This document shows positions 28,142-41,042 of a stretch of DNA of 42,031 nucleotides, piece by piece. The stretch is taken from positions 1-42,031 of the forward strand of contig JACREB010000065.1 of assembly GCA_016218475.1 (NCBI GenBank). The letters are read 5' to 3'. The translations under genes and the position numbers were made by a program. The stretch's first letter is position 1, and every line of letters begins with the position of its first letter. Below the pieces are notes generated by a model. That model saw only the letters and a program-made list of their open reading frames with translations, made no database searches and had not been told where the DNA came from. The DNA comes from Nitrosomonadales bacterium. GTDB lineage: Bacteria > Pseudomonadota > Gammaproteobacteria > Burkholderiales > Gallionellaceae.

Positions 28142-28773
28142 ACTTGGCTGAGGAATTACAGCACGGCGTGGCACAATTGGGAATCACGCTAGACGGGGAC
28201 GCGCAGGGCAAGCTGCTGGATTATCTGGCGCTGCTGCACAAATGGAACAAGGTTTACAACCTGACGGCGATTCGCGATCCGCAGCAGATGGTAAGCAATC
28301 ACTTGCTCGATAGCCTCGCAGTGTTGCCGCATCTGTGGGCGGGGCGGTGGCTGGATGTGGGGTGCGGCGCGGGTTTGCCGGGGCTGGTGTTGGCGGTCGC
28401 GCAGCCGGACTGGCAGTTCGCCATGCTGGACAGCAACAGCAAGAAAACCGGCTTCGTGCAACAGGCGACCATTGAATTGGGGTTAAATAATGTGAGTGTT
28501 CACTGCGCGCGCGTGGAAGATTGGCAAACTGATGAGCGGTTTGATGGAATTACCTCGCGGGCATTCAGTGAGTTGGGTGAGTTTTTGCGTAGCACCCGTC
28601 ACCTCATTGCGCCGCAGGGGAGATGGGCGGCGATGAAGGGTGAGCCGCAGCAGGAATTGGCAGGGGTGCCGGACGGATGCAGGGTTGAGCAAATTGTGCA
28701 GTTGTGTGTTCCGGGCTTGGCTGCGGCACGCAGTCTGGTAATTGCAACATGTGATGGGGGCAAGGCAATATGA
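28132..28773 (+). CDS. rsmG: 16S rRNA (guanine527-N7)-methyltransferase RsmG (GidB)
   Basis: The 213-residue protein has the RsmG pattern [28 protein letters not shown], the SAM-binding [12 protein letters not shown], and [11 protein letters not shown]. It methylates G527 of 16S rRNA. It overlaps mnmG and parA by a few bases, so the genes form one operon. ATG 28138 is an alternative start. Confidence 0.96.
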   Translation: MRMNLAEELQHGVAQLGITLDGDAQGKLLDYLALLHKWNKVYNLTAIRDPQQMVSNHLLDSLAVLPHLWAGRWLDVGCGAGLPGLVLAVAQPDWQFAMLDSNSKKTGFVQQATIELGLNNVSVHCARVEDWQTDERFDGITSRAFSELGEFLRSTRHLIAPQGRWAAMKGEPQQELAGVPDGCRVEQIVQLCVPGLAAARSLVIATCDGGKAI

Positions 28774-29552
28774 CAAAAATACTGGCCATAACCAATCAGA
28801 AGGGCGGAGTGGGGAAGACCACGACCACCGTGAACTTGGCGGCCAGCCTTTCGGCGGCCCAGCAGCGCGTGCTGCTGATCGACCTCGATCCGCAGGGCAA
28901 CGCCACGATGGGCAGCGGCATCGACAAGCGCGATTTGCAGGCCAGCATCTACGATGTGTTGCTGGGCGGCAAGACGATAGCCGAGGCGCGGATACGCTCG
29001 GAGGCCGGAAAATACGACCTGCTGCCCGCCAACCGGGAATTGGCCGGCGCGGAAATCGAGCTGGTCGATTTGCAGCATCGAGAAATGCGTCTGCGCGATG
29101 CGCTGCACTGTGTCGCGGCGGAATATGACTATGTGCTGATCGATTGCCCGCCCGCGCTGAATCTGCTGACGCTGAACGGCCTGTGCGCGGCCAGGTCGGT
29201 GATGATTCCGATGCAATGCGAATACTACGCGCTGGAGGGGCTGAGCGACCTGGTGAACACCATCCGCAAGGTGCGCGCCAATCTCAACCCTGATCTGGAG
29301 ATCGAAGGGTTATTGCGCACCATGTTCGACCCGCGCAACATGCTGGCGCAGCAAGTCTCGGACCAATTGCAGGAACACTTCGGCAGCAAGGTTTACCGGA
29401 CCGTGATTCCGCGCAATGTGCGGCTGGCGGAGGCGCCCAGCCATGGCGTGCCGGCGCTGTATCACGACAAGTTATCCAAGGGGACGCAGGCTTATCTGGC
29501 TTTGGCCGGAGAGTTGTTGAACAACGCGGCGCAATCGGCTGCAACAGCATAA
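28770..29552 (+). CDS. parA: Chromosome partitioning ATPase ParA (Soj)
   Basis: The 260-residue deviant Walker ATPase has KGGVGKTTTTVNLA at residues 11-24, DLDPQGNATMG and VLIDCPPALNLLTLNGL. It is short and lacks an N-terminal DNA-binding domain, as chromosomal ParA proteins do. It moves ParB-parS complexes of new origins. It overlaps rsmG by 4 bp. Confidence 0.97.
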   Translation: MTKILAITNQKGGVGKTTTTVNLAASLSAAQQRVLLIDLDPQGNATMGSGIDKRDLQASIYDVLLGGKTIAEARIRSEAGKYDLLPANRELAGAEIELVDLQHREMRLRDALHCVAAEYDYVLIDCPPALNLLTLNGLCAARSVMIPMQCEYYALEGLSDLVNTIRKVRANLNPDLEIEGLLRTMFDPRNMLAQQVSDQLQEHFGSKVYRTVIPRNVRLAEAPSHGVPALYHDKLSKGTQAYLALAGELLNNAAQSAATA

Positions 29553-29563
29553 GGGAAGCGATC

Positions 29564-30424
29564 ATGACAAAGCTGCACAAGGGGTTGGGGCGGGGGCTGG
29601 ATGCATTGCTGTCCGGCGGCAAGAGCGAAAAGGACGAAGTACTGCGCGATCTGAATGTCGCGATGCTCAAGCCGGGCAAGTACCAGCCGCGTTCGCATAT
29701 GGACGAGGCCTCGTTGAATGACCTGGCGGCTTCGATCAAGGCGCAGGGGATCATGCAGCCGATCCTGGTGCGGCAACTCGCAGACAGCAGCTACGAAATC
29801 ATCGCCGGCGAGCGGCGCTGGCGCGCCGCGCAACTGGCGGGGTTGACCCATGTCCCGGTGCTGGTGCGCAGCGTCCCGGATAATGCGGCGCTGGCGATGG
29901 CGCTGATCGAAAACATCCAGCGGGAAAACCTGAACCCGCTGGAAGAGGCGATCGGCCTGCAACGCTTGATCGACGAATTCAAAATGACGCATCAGGTCGC
30001 CGCAGAGGCGGTCGGTCGTTCACGCAGCGCGGCCAGCAACCTGCTGAGGCTGCTCAAGCTGCCCCCGGCCGTGCAGGCCATGCTGATGGAAAACAAGCTG
30101 GATATGGGGCATGCGCGTGCCTTGTTATCGCTGGAGGGCGCGCAGCAGGTGTTGCTGGCCAATAAAATTGTGCTGGAAGGGCTTTCGGTGCGCGAAGCGG
30201 AAAAACTGGCACAGAAACCGGGCCACGAACCGGGAAAGGGTAAGCCCAAGAAAACACACCGGCTCAGCCGCGATACCCAGCGGCTGCAGGAAGAAATGAG
30301 CGCGTGTCTCGGAACGCATGTGGAAATCAGACCAGGCAACAAGGGCGGGGGGAAGCTGGTCATCGAATATGCGAACCATGACCAGTTGGACGAGTTCCTG
30401 AACAAGCTCAAAAAGGGCAGGTAA
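29564..30424 (+). CDS. parB: Chromosome partitioning protein ParB
   Basis: The 286-residue CTP-dependent clamp has the N-terminal GLGRGLDALL motif that contacts ParA, the CTP-binding GERRWRAAQLAG and ENIQRENLNPLEEA motifs, the helix-turn-helix VGRSRSAASNLLRLLKLP that reads parS, and a C-terminal dimerisation region ending DEFLNKLKKGR. Its targets in this window are the parS sites at 19272 and 26135. It ends 38 bp before the atp operon promoter. Confidence 0.97.
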   Translation: MTKLHKGLGRGLDALLSGGKSEKDEVLRDLNVAMLKPGKYQPRSHMDEASLNDLAASIKAQGIMQPILVRQLADSSYEIIAGERRWRAAQLAGLTHVPVLVRSVPDNAALAMALIENIQRENLNPLEEAIGLQRLIDEFKMTHQVAAEAVGRSRSAASNLLRLLKLPPAVQAMLMENKLDMGHARALLSLEGAQQVLLANKIVLEGLSVREAEKLAQKPGHEPGKGKPKKTHRLSRDTQRLQEEMSACLGTHVEIRPGNKGGGKLVIEYANHDQLDEFLNKLKKGR

Positions 30425-30461
30425 GTTGGACAAGGAGGCCGGCGATTTACCGCGGCAATGT

Positions 30462-30490
30462 TTGACACCTTTGGAAAACGCCGCTATCAT
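30462..30490 (+). promoter_or_regulatory. Strong sigma70-type promoter of the atp operon
   Basis: TTGACA (30462-30467), exactly 17 bp, then TATCAT (30485-30490). This is one base away from the perfect consensus. It lies within the nominal open frame of atpI that begins at TTG 30426, which argues that translation starts further down. Confidence 0.82.
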
Positions 30491-30539
30491 CGCCGCCCTT
30501 TACGCTGCCGAGTCTAGGGAAAAGAAGCTGGCGCGCCAG

Positions 30540-31788
<1,249 letters not shown>

Positions 31789-31816
31789 GTCAACATCACT
31801 AAATCAACACCCATAA

Positions 31817-32098
<282 letters not shown>

Positions 32099-32141
32099 TT
32101 TCCCATAAGCGGCAACACATAATTCAGGAAAGGTAGCTTGC

Positions 32142-32612
32142 ATGAATATCAATGCAACTCTTCTCGCCCAGACGATCATGTTCGCACTGTTCGTGTGGTT
32201 CTGCATGAAGTTTGTTTGGCCACCCATCGTGGCAGCGCTGGAGCAACGCAAAAAACAAATCGCCGACGGTTTGGCGGATGCGGAGCGGGCGAAGCACGAC
32301 TTGGAGCTGGCGGCCAAACGCTCTGCGGAAATTTTGCGGGAAGCGAAAGAGAAGGCCGGTGAAATTGTCGTCCATGGTGAAAAACGCGCCAGCGAAATTG
32401 TTGAAGAAGCCAAGGTACAGGCCAAGCTGGAAGGCGAGCGCCTGATTACGGGTGCCAAGGCTGAAATCGATCAGGAGGTGTTTCGTGCCAGAGAGCAATT
32501 GCGCACTCAGGTGTCGGCAATCGCGCTGGCGGGCGCGGGCAAAATCCTCGGCCGTGAAATCGATGCCAAGGCGCACAACGATTTGCTCGACAAATTGGTT
32601 GCGGAAATCTAA
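32142..32612 (+). CDS. atpF: ATP synthase Fo subunit b
   Basis: The 156-residue protein has an N-terminal membrane helix ([19 protein letters not shown]) followed by a long charged coiled coil (about residues 35-140), the peripheral stalk. The length is normal. A 333-bp block of nested repeats separates it from atpH; these genes usually touch. Confidence 0.97.
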   Translation: MNINATLLAQTIMFALFVWFCMKFVWPPIVAALEQRKKQIADGLADAERAKHDLELAAKRSAEILREAKEKAGEIVVHGEKRASEIVEEAKVQAKLEGERLITGAKAEIDQEVFRAREQLRTQVSAIALAGAGKILGREIDAKAHNDLLDKLVAEI

Positions 32613-32613
32613 C

Positions 32614-32939
32614 GGGCATGGCAAATATGACGCACCTGATAATGAAAACCGCCATGCCCGTTTTCTCCCACCCCATCTCTCCCCTGCAAACGGGCAACCC
32701 CCACCCAATCCCTCCCCCGGAGGGGGAGGGTTCGATTGCCCTTTCCCCCTCGGGGGGAAAGATGGATAGAGGGCTGGGGACGAGAATCCCCTCACCTCAA
32801 TCCTCTGGTGGAACTCCTAGCCATTCGACTAGCCTGGCAAAAGACGCCAGCCAAGTCGCTGGTTATCCCGCAAGCGGGAGAGGAGGCGAACGAGAAAAAC
32901 AATTGTCAATATCTGAATCGCTACGCGAGTTTCACGTTA
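32614..32939 (+). repeat. Composite nested repeat between atpF and atpH
   Basis: It starts 2 bp after the atpF stop with GGGCATGGC (32614-32622) and GCCATGCCC (32651-32659), an inverted pair. It continues with CCCCCACCCAATCC, CCCTCCCCCGGAGGGGGAGGG, GATTGCCCTTTCCCCC and GGATAGAGGGCTGGGG (as at 12625-12739), then the hairpin element copy C (32818-32866), and ends with TCGCTACGCGA-N3-TCACGTTA (32918-32939; as at 3361-3382). It sits inside an operon whose genes must be co-expressed and leaves atpH without an obvious ribosome binding site. Confidence 0.85.
32818..32866 (+). repeat. Hairpin element copy C
   Basis: Left arm TAGCCATTCGACTAG (32818-32832), inner stem CTGGC/GCCAG (32834-32838 and 32846-32850) with loop AAAAGAC, right arm CAAGTCGCTGGTTAT (32852-32866). 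The arms equal those of copies B and D while the inner stem sequence differs and still pairs. Preceding bases CTGGTGGAACTC match CTGATAAAACTA and CTGATAGAGCTA at the other two copies. Confidence 0.88.
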
Positions 32940-32945
32940 AACGCC

Positions 32946-33479
32946 ATGTCTGAAGCCATCACCATAGCACGGCCATACGCGCAGGCGGCATTTGACGAAG
33001 CGCAAAAACTGGCGGATTTGAAAGGCTGGTCTGAGGCGTTGTTGTCTCTCGCCGGGGCAGTCTGTCACCCGGAAGTGCGTGCGGTCGTCACCAGCCCGCG
33101 GGTTGCCAAAGCGCAACTCGAAAGCCTGATGGAGGATTTGCTGGGCGGGCAGGCAAAAACTCAACTGCGCAATTTCATTCGCACACTGGTAGATAACCAA
33201 CGTCTGCTGGTGCTTCCGGAAATTGCCGCGACTTTCGAGTCACTGCGGGCGGAGGCGGAGAAAACCGTCAACGTGGTGGTGGACTCGGCTTTCGAGCTGT
33301 CTGTCGCGCAGCAGGAAAAAATCGTCAGTTCGCTGAAAGCGCGCATGGGCCGGGAAATCAAGCTGGTCTGCAAGGTCAATAAAGAATTGCTGGGTGGCGT
33401 GGTGATTCGTGCCGGAGATAAGGTGATCGATGGTTCCGCGCGCACCCGCCTCGGCGAAATGGCAAACGCACTCGCTTAA
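32946..33479 (+). CDS. atpH: ATP synthase F1 subunit delta
   Basis: The 177-residue protein links F1 to the b stalk. It begins MSEAITIARPYAQAAFDEA and ends GGVVIRAGDKVIDGSARTRLGEMANAL, both family signatures. The start at 32946 is set by family alignment. The frame is open back to 32736 because the repeats upstream carry no stop in that frame; a fused product is unlikely but not impossible. No good Shine-Dalgarno sequence is seen: the bases before ATG come from the repeat end. Confidence 0.95.
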   Translation: MSEAITIARPYAQAAFDEAQKLADLKGWSEALLSLAGAVCHPEVRAVVTSPRVAKAQLESLMEDLLGGQAKTQLRNFIRTLVDNQRLLVLPEIAATFESLRAEAEKTVNVVVDSAFELSVAQQEKIVSSLKARMGREIKLVCKVNKELLGGVVIRAGDKVIDGSARTRLGEMANALA

Positions 33480-33528
33480 TACAAATATATTTGCCTGATA
33501 AAAGATTTATCAAGATAAGGAAATCCAG

Positions 33529-35070
<1,542 letters not shown>

Positions 35071-35083
35071 GGTGGGGTGAGGA

Positions 35084-37433
<2,350 letters not shown>

Positions 37434-37450
37434 CGTCAAAGGAGACTAGC

Positions 37451-37879
37451 ATGGCAATGACCGTACATGTCGATGTGGTTAGCGCGGAAGAAGCCATCTT
37501 CTCCGGGCTAGCGGAAATGATAGTCGTCCCCGGAGAAATGGGCGAACTGGGCATTTATCCGCGCCACACCGCGTTGATGACGCGCATCAAACCGGGCTCG
37601 GTCAGGATCAAGCGCCCGGAGCATGAGCAGGAAGTGCTAATCTACGTCTCGGGCGGTATGCTTGAAGTGCAGCCCGGTGTAGTGACCATTCTGGCCGACA
37701 CGGCAATACGCGGCGCCGACCTGGATGAAGCGCGTGCGATGGAGGCGAAGCAAGCTGCGGAAGAGGCGATGAGAAATCGTGCTTCCGATATTGACTACGC
37801 ACAGGCGCAAGGCGAATTGGCGGAAGCCATCGCACAGTTGCGCGCGATCCAGCAATTGCGCAAACAGACGGCACACTAA
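37451..37879 (+). CDS. atpC: ATP synthase F1 subunit epsilon
   Basis: The 142-residue protein has the N-terminal beta sandwich ([38 protein letters not shown]) and the C-terminal helical hairpin that regulates ATP hydrolysis. It is the last gene of the operon. Its stop codon TAA (37877-37879) falls inside a 6-bp direct repeat ACTAAT created on both sides of the adjacent MITE-like element. Confidence 0.97.
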   Translation: MAMTVHVDVVSAEEAIFSGLAEMIVVPGEMGELGIYPRHTALMTRIKPGSVRIKRPEHEQEVLIYVSGGMLEVQPGVVTILADTAIRGADLDEARAMEAKQAAEEAMRNRASDIDYAQAQGELAEAIAQLRAIQQLRKQTAH

Positions 37880-37880
37880 T

Positions 37881-38069
37881 CTTACTGTGTCACAAAGCGC
37901 TGAAGGGCGCATTGCGGCGTTAAAATCAGGCTCAAAATGCTCATTTACTACATGTAAACTCCGCTTTTTGCGAGTTGGGCGGCAACGACAAGCCGCCCAT
38001 CCCTGCTTGACCCACTTCGCCCGATTTTGCCTTGCACTGCATCCCTTGATCGCTTTGTGACACAGTAAG
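37881..38069 (-). repeat. MITE-like element, copy 3 (long form) with target duplication
   Basis: The 189-bp element has perfect 19-bp ends CTTACTGTGTCACAAAGCG and complement. ACTAAT occurs at 37875-37880 and again at 38070-38075, a clear 6-bp target duplication. The orientation is opposite to copies 1 and 2. Its strong hairpin directly after the atpC stop may terminate the operon. Confidence 0.93.
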
Positions 38070-38476
38070 ACTAATGCCATTTTGTAACTACTCAGGTGCA
38101 GCGGGTTTCACTCCCCTCCCCCGCAGGCGGGGGAGGGGACTGGTGTTGTGGCGCTTCCGCGAGCATCGTATTTCGGCCTGAGTAGTTATTCCATTTCTAA
38201 TTTAATAATGCCATAATAAACCAAAGCTGTCCGCTGCAAACCAGTTCGAACATTATATTGTGGCTAATCAGGTATTATTTTGGGAATGGCGGTTGGCGGT
38301 TTCGTAGGTGCGAATTCATTCGCACCTACGAAGGCGGTTGCGCAGGGAAGGCAGCTTTCCATTCTTGGTTCCGGCTTGTGTTCTGCTGTCCATAAAGCAC
38401 TTCACGCACAACCCATGCGGCACAATGGCCAACGGGCAAGCACCGAATATACGCCGAGCACATCCGGTTTTTTACC
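38070..38476. other. Gene-free convergent gap after the atp and cys operons
   Basis: The 407 bp hold two perfect palindromes, at 38112-38139 (13-bp arms TCCCCTCCCCCGC) and 38301-38332 (see there). The short plus-strand open frames here do not look like genes. Confidence 0.6.
38301..38332. terminator. 15-bp perfect hairpin between convergent operons
   Basis: TTCGTAGGTGCGAAT and ATTCGCACCTACGAA are exact complements with a 2-nt spacer. It is positioned between the 3' ends of the atp and cys operons and could act in both directions. It has no T-run, so it may instead be a REP-type repeat. Confidence 0.5.
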
Positions 38477-39889
38477 TCAGGCAATCATCCCCGCCGCAAC
38501 CGTGTTGTTGCTTGCCTCGTCGATCACGATAAAGCTGCCAGTAAAGCGGTTCTTGCTGTAATGGTCGAGCGCCAGCGGTTGCTGCACTTTCATCGCCACG
38601 CGGGCGATGTCGTTCATGTTGAGTTTGTCTGTTTCGTGGTGCGCCAGGGTGTTCACGTCCACACGATAGTCGAGACGCGAGAACAGGCACTTCACCATGC
38701 GCGTGGTGTGCTTGATGATGTATTTCCGGTTCAGGTCGAGCGGCGCTTCGGCCAGCCAGCACAACATGGCTTCGAATTCCTTGGCAACAGTCGGCATCGC
38801 GGTACCTGCCCCCGACACGTTACTGATAGAGCTACTAGCCATTCGACTAGGCGAGCCAACTACGCTCGCCAAGTCGCTGGTTATGGCGGAGCAAGCCGAT
38901 TGCGGGAGGGGGCAGTCGGACGGCATTCCCGCACCAGCCGCATTCGCGCACCGTGTCATGCCGTCCGCTTTGACGAACATGTCGCCGCGCGAGATGTCGA
39001 TCTCGTCTTCCAGCGTGAGCGTGACGGATTGCGGCGCGTAGGCACGTTGCAGGTTGCTGTCGTAGGTGACGATTTCCTTCACCTTGCTGGTGCGCCCCGA
39101 GGGCAGCACGGTGATCTCGTCGCCGACCGCGATTTCGCCCGATTCGATGCGCCCCATGTAGCCGCGAAAGTCGTGATATTCCTGCGTCTGCGGGCGGCAT
39201 ACCCATTGCACCGGATAGCGGAAGTCGGCGGTATTCACGTCGTAGTCGATCACCACGTTTTCCAGAAAATCCAGCAGCGGCGCGCCCTTGTACCAGTTCA
39301 GGTTGTCGCCGTGTTCCACCACCATGTCGCCGTTCAGCGCGGACATCGGGATGCAGGTCACATCATGGATGCCGAGCTGCGCGGCAAAGGCGCGGTACTC
39401 GGCGACGATGGCGTTGAAGGTATCTTCGGAATAGCCCACCATGTCCATCTTGTTCACGGCCAGCACGATGTGCGGCACGCCGACCAGGCTGGCGAGGAAA
39501 GTATGGCGGCGCGTCTGCGTCAGCACGCCCTTGCGCGCATCGATCAGTATGACCACCAGATTGGCCGTGGAGGCGGCGGTGACCATGTTGCGCGTGTACT
39601 GCTCGTGCCCCGGCGTGTCGCCGATGATGAACTTGCGCTTGGGCGTGGCGAAGTAGCGGTACGCCACGTCGATGGTGATGCCCTGTTCGCGCTCGGCCTG
39701 CAGGCCATCTGTGAGCAGCGACAGGTCGACGGCTGCCATGCCGCGCTTCTCGCTGGTCTTGGAGATCGCCGAGAGCTGATCCTCAAAGATGGATTTCGAG
39801 TCGTGCAACAGACGCCCGATCAGCGTGCTCTTGCCGTCATCCACGCTGCCGGCGGTGATGAATCTTAGTAATTGTGTTGTGTTGCTCAT
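38477..39889 (-). CDS. cysN: Sulfate adenylyltransferase subunit 1 (GTPase) with a 54-residue repeat-encoded insertion
   Basis: CysN is the GTPase that drives ATP sulfurylase with CysD. G motifs are [14 protein letters not shown] (residues 12-25), DTPGHEQY and NKMD; the EF-Tu-like domains 2 and 3 follow. Of the 470 residues, about 312-365 are foreign: between VKADGM and [11 protein letters not shown], which should adjoin, lie 162 bp that include hairpin element copy D and an extra GGACGGCAT/ATGCCGTCC hairpin. Without it the length is 416, near normal. The frame is intact and later motifs ([27 protein letters not shown]) are conserved, so the protein probably works. The apparent ribosome binding site AGAGG comes from the inverted-repeat element upstream. 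Confidence 0.93.
   Translation of the reverse strand: MSNTTQLLRFITAGSVDDGKSTLIGRLLHDSKSIFEDQLSAISKTSEKRGMAAVDLSLLTDGLQAEREQGITIDVAYRYFATPKRKFIIGDTPGHEQYTRNMVTAASTANLVVILIDARKGVLTQTRRHTFLASLVGVPHIVLAVNKMDMVGYSEDTFNAIVAEYRAFAAQLGIHDVTCIPMSALNGDMVVEHGDNLNWYKGAPLLDFLENVVIDYDVNTADFRYPVQWVCRPQTQEYHDFRGYMGRIESGEIAVGDEITVLPSGRTSKVKEIVTYDSNLQRAYAPQSVTLTLEDEIDISRGDMFVKADGMTRCANAAGAGMPSDCPLPQSACSAITSDLASVVGSPSRMASSSISNVSGAGTAMPTVAKEFEAMLCWLAEAPLDLNRKYIIKHTTRMVKCLFSRLDYRVDVNTLAHHETDKLNMNDIARVAMKVQQPLALDHYSKNRFTGSFIVIDEASNNTVAAGMIA
38797..38959 (-). repeat. Translated insertion in cysN containing hairpin element copy D
   Basis: The core spans 38837-38885: left arm TAGCCATTCGACTAG, inner stem GGCGAGC/GCTCGCC (38851-38857 and 38865-38871), loop CAACTAC, right arm AAGTCGCTGGTTAT. 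On the coding strand it reads ITSDLAS...SPSRMASS, in the same frame as in the RND gene. ATG codons preceded by GGC or GCG lie at both ends (38959 and 38797), 162 bp or 54 codons apart. Confidence 0.88.
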
Positions 39890-39895
39890 GTATGT

Positions 39896-40037
39896 GGATG
39901 CCTCTAAAAATTCAAATTTCTAAGCCAGACGCGGCGCGCGCGAAAAATCGCAGCGCCGCATAGGCAGGACTATGTAAGCAAGATTTTTCGAGCGCAACAA
40001 AGTATGGCGACGAAACTTTGGATTTTGAGAGGTATCC
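39896..40037. repeat. Inverted-repeat (MITE-like) element filling the cysD-cysN gap
   Basis: The ends GGATGCCTCTAAAAATTCAAA and GGATACCTCTCAAAATCCAAA (complement) match at about 17 of 21 positions. Internal blocks GCGAAAAATCGCAGCGCC and GATTTTTCGAGCGC are also related. It stops 1 bp from the cysD stop codon and 6 bp from the cysN start, so it makes up nearly the entire gap. Confidence 0.85.
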
Positions 40038-40038
40038 A

Positions 40039-40944
40039 TCAGAAATAGCCTTCTTTCTTGCGTAGCTCCATCGACGCCTCGGATGTCTGGTCGTCCATGC
40101 GCGTCGCACCGCGTTCGGTGATGCGCGTGGTCGAGGTTTCCTCAATGATCTCCTGCGCGTTGCGCGCATACGATTCCACCGGCGCGGTGCAGGTCATGTC
40201 GCCCACTGTGCGGAAGCGCACCGAGAGCACTTCCACTTTTTCGCCCGGCTTTGGGTGTACCAGGTGCGATACCGGGATCACCGAATTGCCACGGCGGATT
40301 ACTTCGCGTTTATGCGCGTAGTAAATTTCCGGGATATACAGCTTCTCGCGCGCGATGTATTCCCAGATGTCCATTTCCGTCCAGTTACTGATCGGGAACA
40401 CGCGAATGTTCTCGCCTGCATGAACGCGCGTGTTGTAGATGTCCCACAGTTCCGGGCGCTGGTTCTTCGGATCCCACTGGCCGAATTCGTCGCGGAACGA
40501 GAAGATGCGCTCCTTGGCGCGCGCTTTTTCCTCGTCGCGCCGCGCGCCGCCCATGCAGGCGTCGAAGCCGAACTCGGCGATGGTTTCCAGCAGCGTCACG
40601 GATTGGTAAGGGTTGCGCGGTTTATCCGGGTCTTTAATGACGATGCTGCCGCGCTTGATGGAGCCTTCCAGCGAGCGCACGATCAGCCGCTCGCCCAGAT
40701 CGGCGGCCAGTTTGTCGCGGCAGGCAATTACTTCCGGGAAGTTGTGCTCGGTATCGATATGCACCAGCGGGAACGGAAATTTCGCCGGACGGAACGCCTT
40801 CTCCGCAAGGCGCAGCATCACGATGGAATCCTTGCCGCCGGAAAACAGCAGCGCCGGATTTTTACACTCCGCCGCGACCTCGCGCATGATGTGGATGGAT
40901 TCGCTTTCCAGCGCGTCCAGATGGGTAAAAGTGCGGTTGCTCAT
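40039..40944 (-). CDS. cysD: Sulfate adenylyltransferase subunit 2
   Basis: CysD is the catalytic subunit that makes adenosine 5'-phosphosulfate from ATP and sulfate. The 301 residues show the PP-loop LLFSGGKDSIVML (about residues 32-44), HIDTEHNFPEV, KERIFSFRDEFGQWDPKNQRPELW and the C-terminal STTRITERGATRMDDQ. The length is normal. It lies between cysH and cysN on the same strand. Confidence 0.97.
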   Translation of the reverse strand: MSNRTFTHLDALESESIHIMREVAAECKNPALLFSGGKDSIVMLRLAEKAFRPAKFPFPLVHIDTEHNFPEVIACRDKLAADLGERLIVRSLEGSIKRGSIVIKDPDKPRNPYQSVTLLETIAEFGFDACMGGARRDEEKARAKERIFSFRDEFGQWDPKNQRPELWDIYNTRVHAGENIRVFPISNWTEMDIWEYIAREKLYIPEIYYAHKREVIRRGNSVIPVSHLVHPKPGEKVEVLSVRFRTVGDMTCTAPVESYARNAQEIIEETSTTRITERGATRMDDQTSEASMELRKKEGYF

Positions 40945-40961
40945 TTTTCTCTCTCGTTAAT

Positions 40962-41035
40962 AGCCTGTAGCTTGTGGCTGGTAGCGGGTAGCCAACCCGG
41001 TTTCGCTACGAGCTACCAGCCACAAGCTACAGGCT
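40962..41035. repeat. 24-bp perfect inverted repeat between cysH and cysD
   Basis: The arms 40962-40985 and 41012-41035 (AGCCTGTAGCTTGTGGCTGG... ) are exact complements; GGGT-N5-ACCC adds an inner hairpin. It lies 8 bp past the cysH stop codon and would form a very stable hairpin in a cysHDN transcript, either reducing read-through or protecting the cysH mRNA. Confidence 0.88.
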
Positions 41036-41042
41036 TAAAATT

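Noticed and set aside
32929-32944. parS-like sequence GTTTCACGTTAAAC in the composite repeat
   Set aside because: It loses the palindrome centre of true parS, and the sister copies at 3373 and 41749 diverge further, so ParB binding is unlikely.
32736-32945. In-frame extension of atpH into the repeat block
   Set aside because: It consists wholly of repeat sequence. All delta subunits begin near MSEAITIARPYAQAAF, so the extension is probably just an open frame.
37881-38069. Possible CRISPR array or tRNA-like RNA
   Set aside because: The copies are dispersed inverted-repeat elements with target duplication, not regularly spaced direct repeats. I saw no tRNA, rRNA or CRISPR array anywhere in the window.
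38280-38561. 93-codon plus-strand open frame in the atp-cys gap
   Set aside because: It begins at a perfect hairpin and ends antisense to cysN; composition and context give no support.
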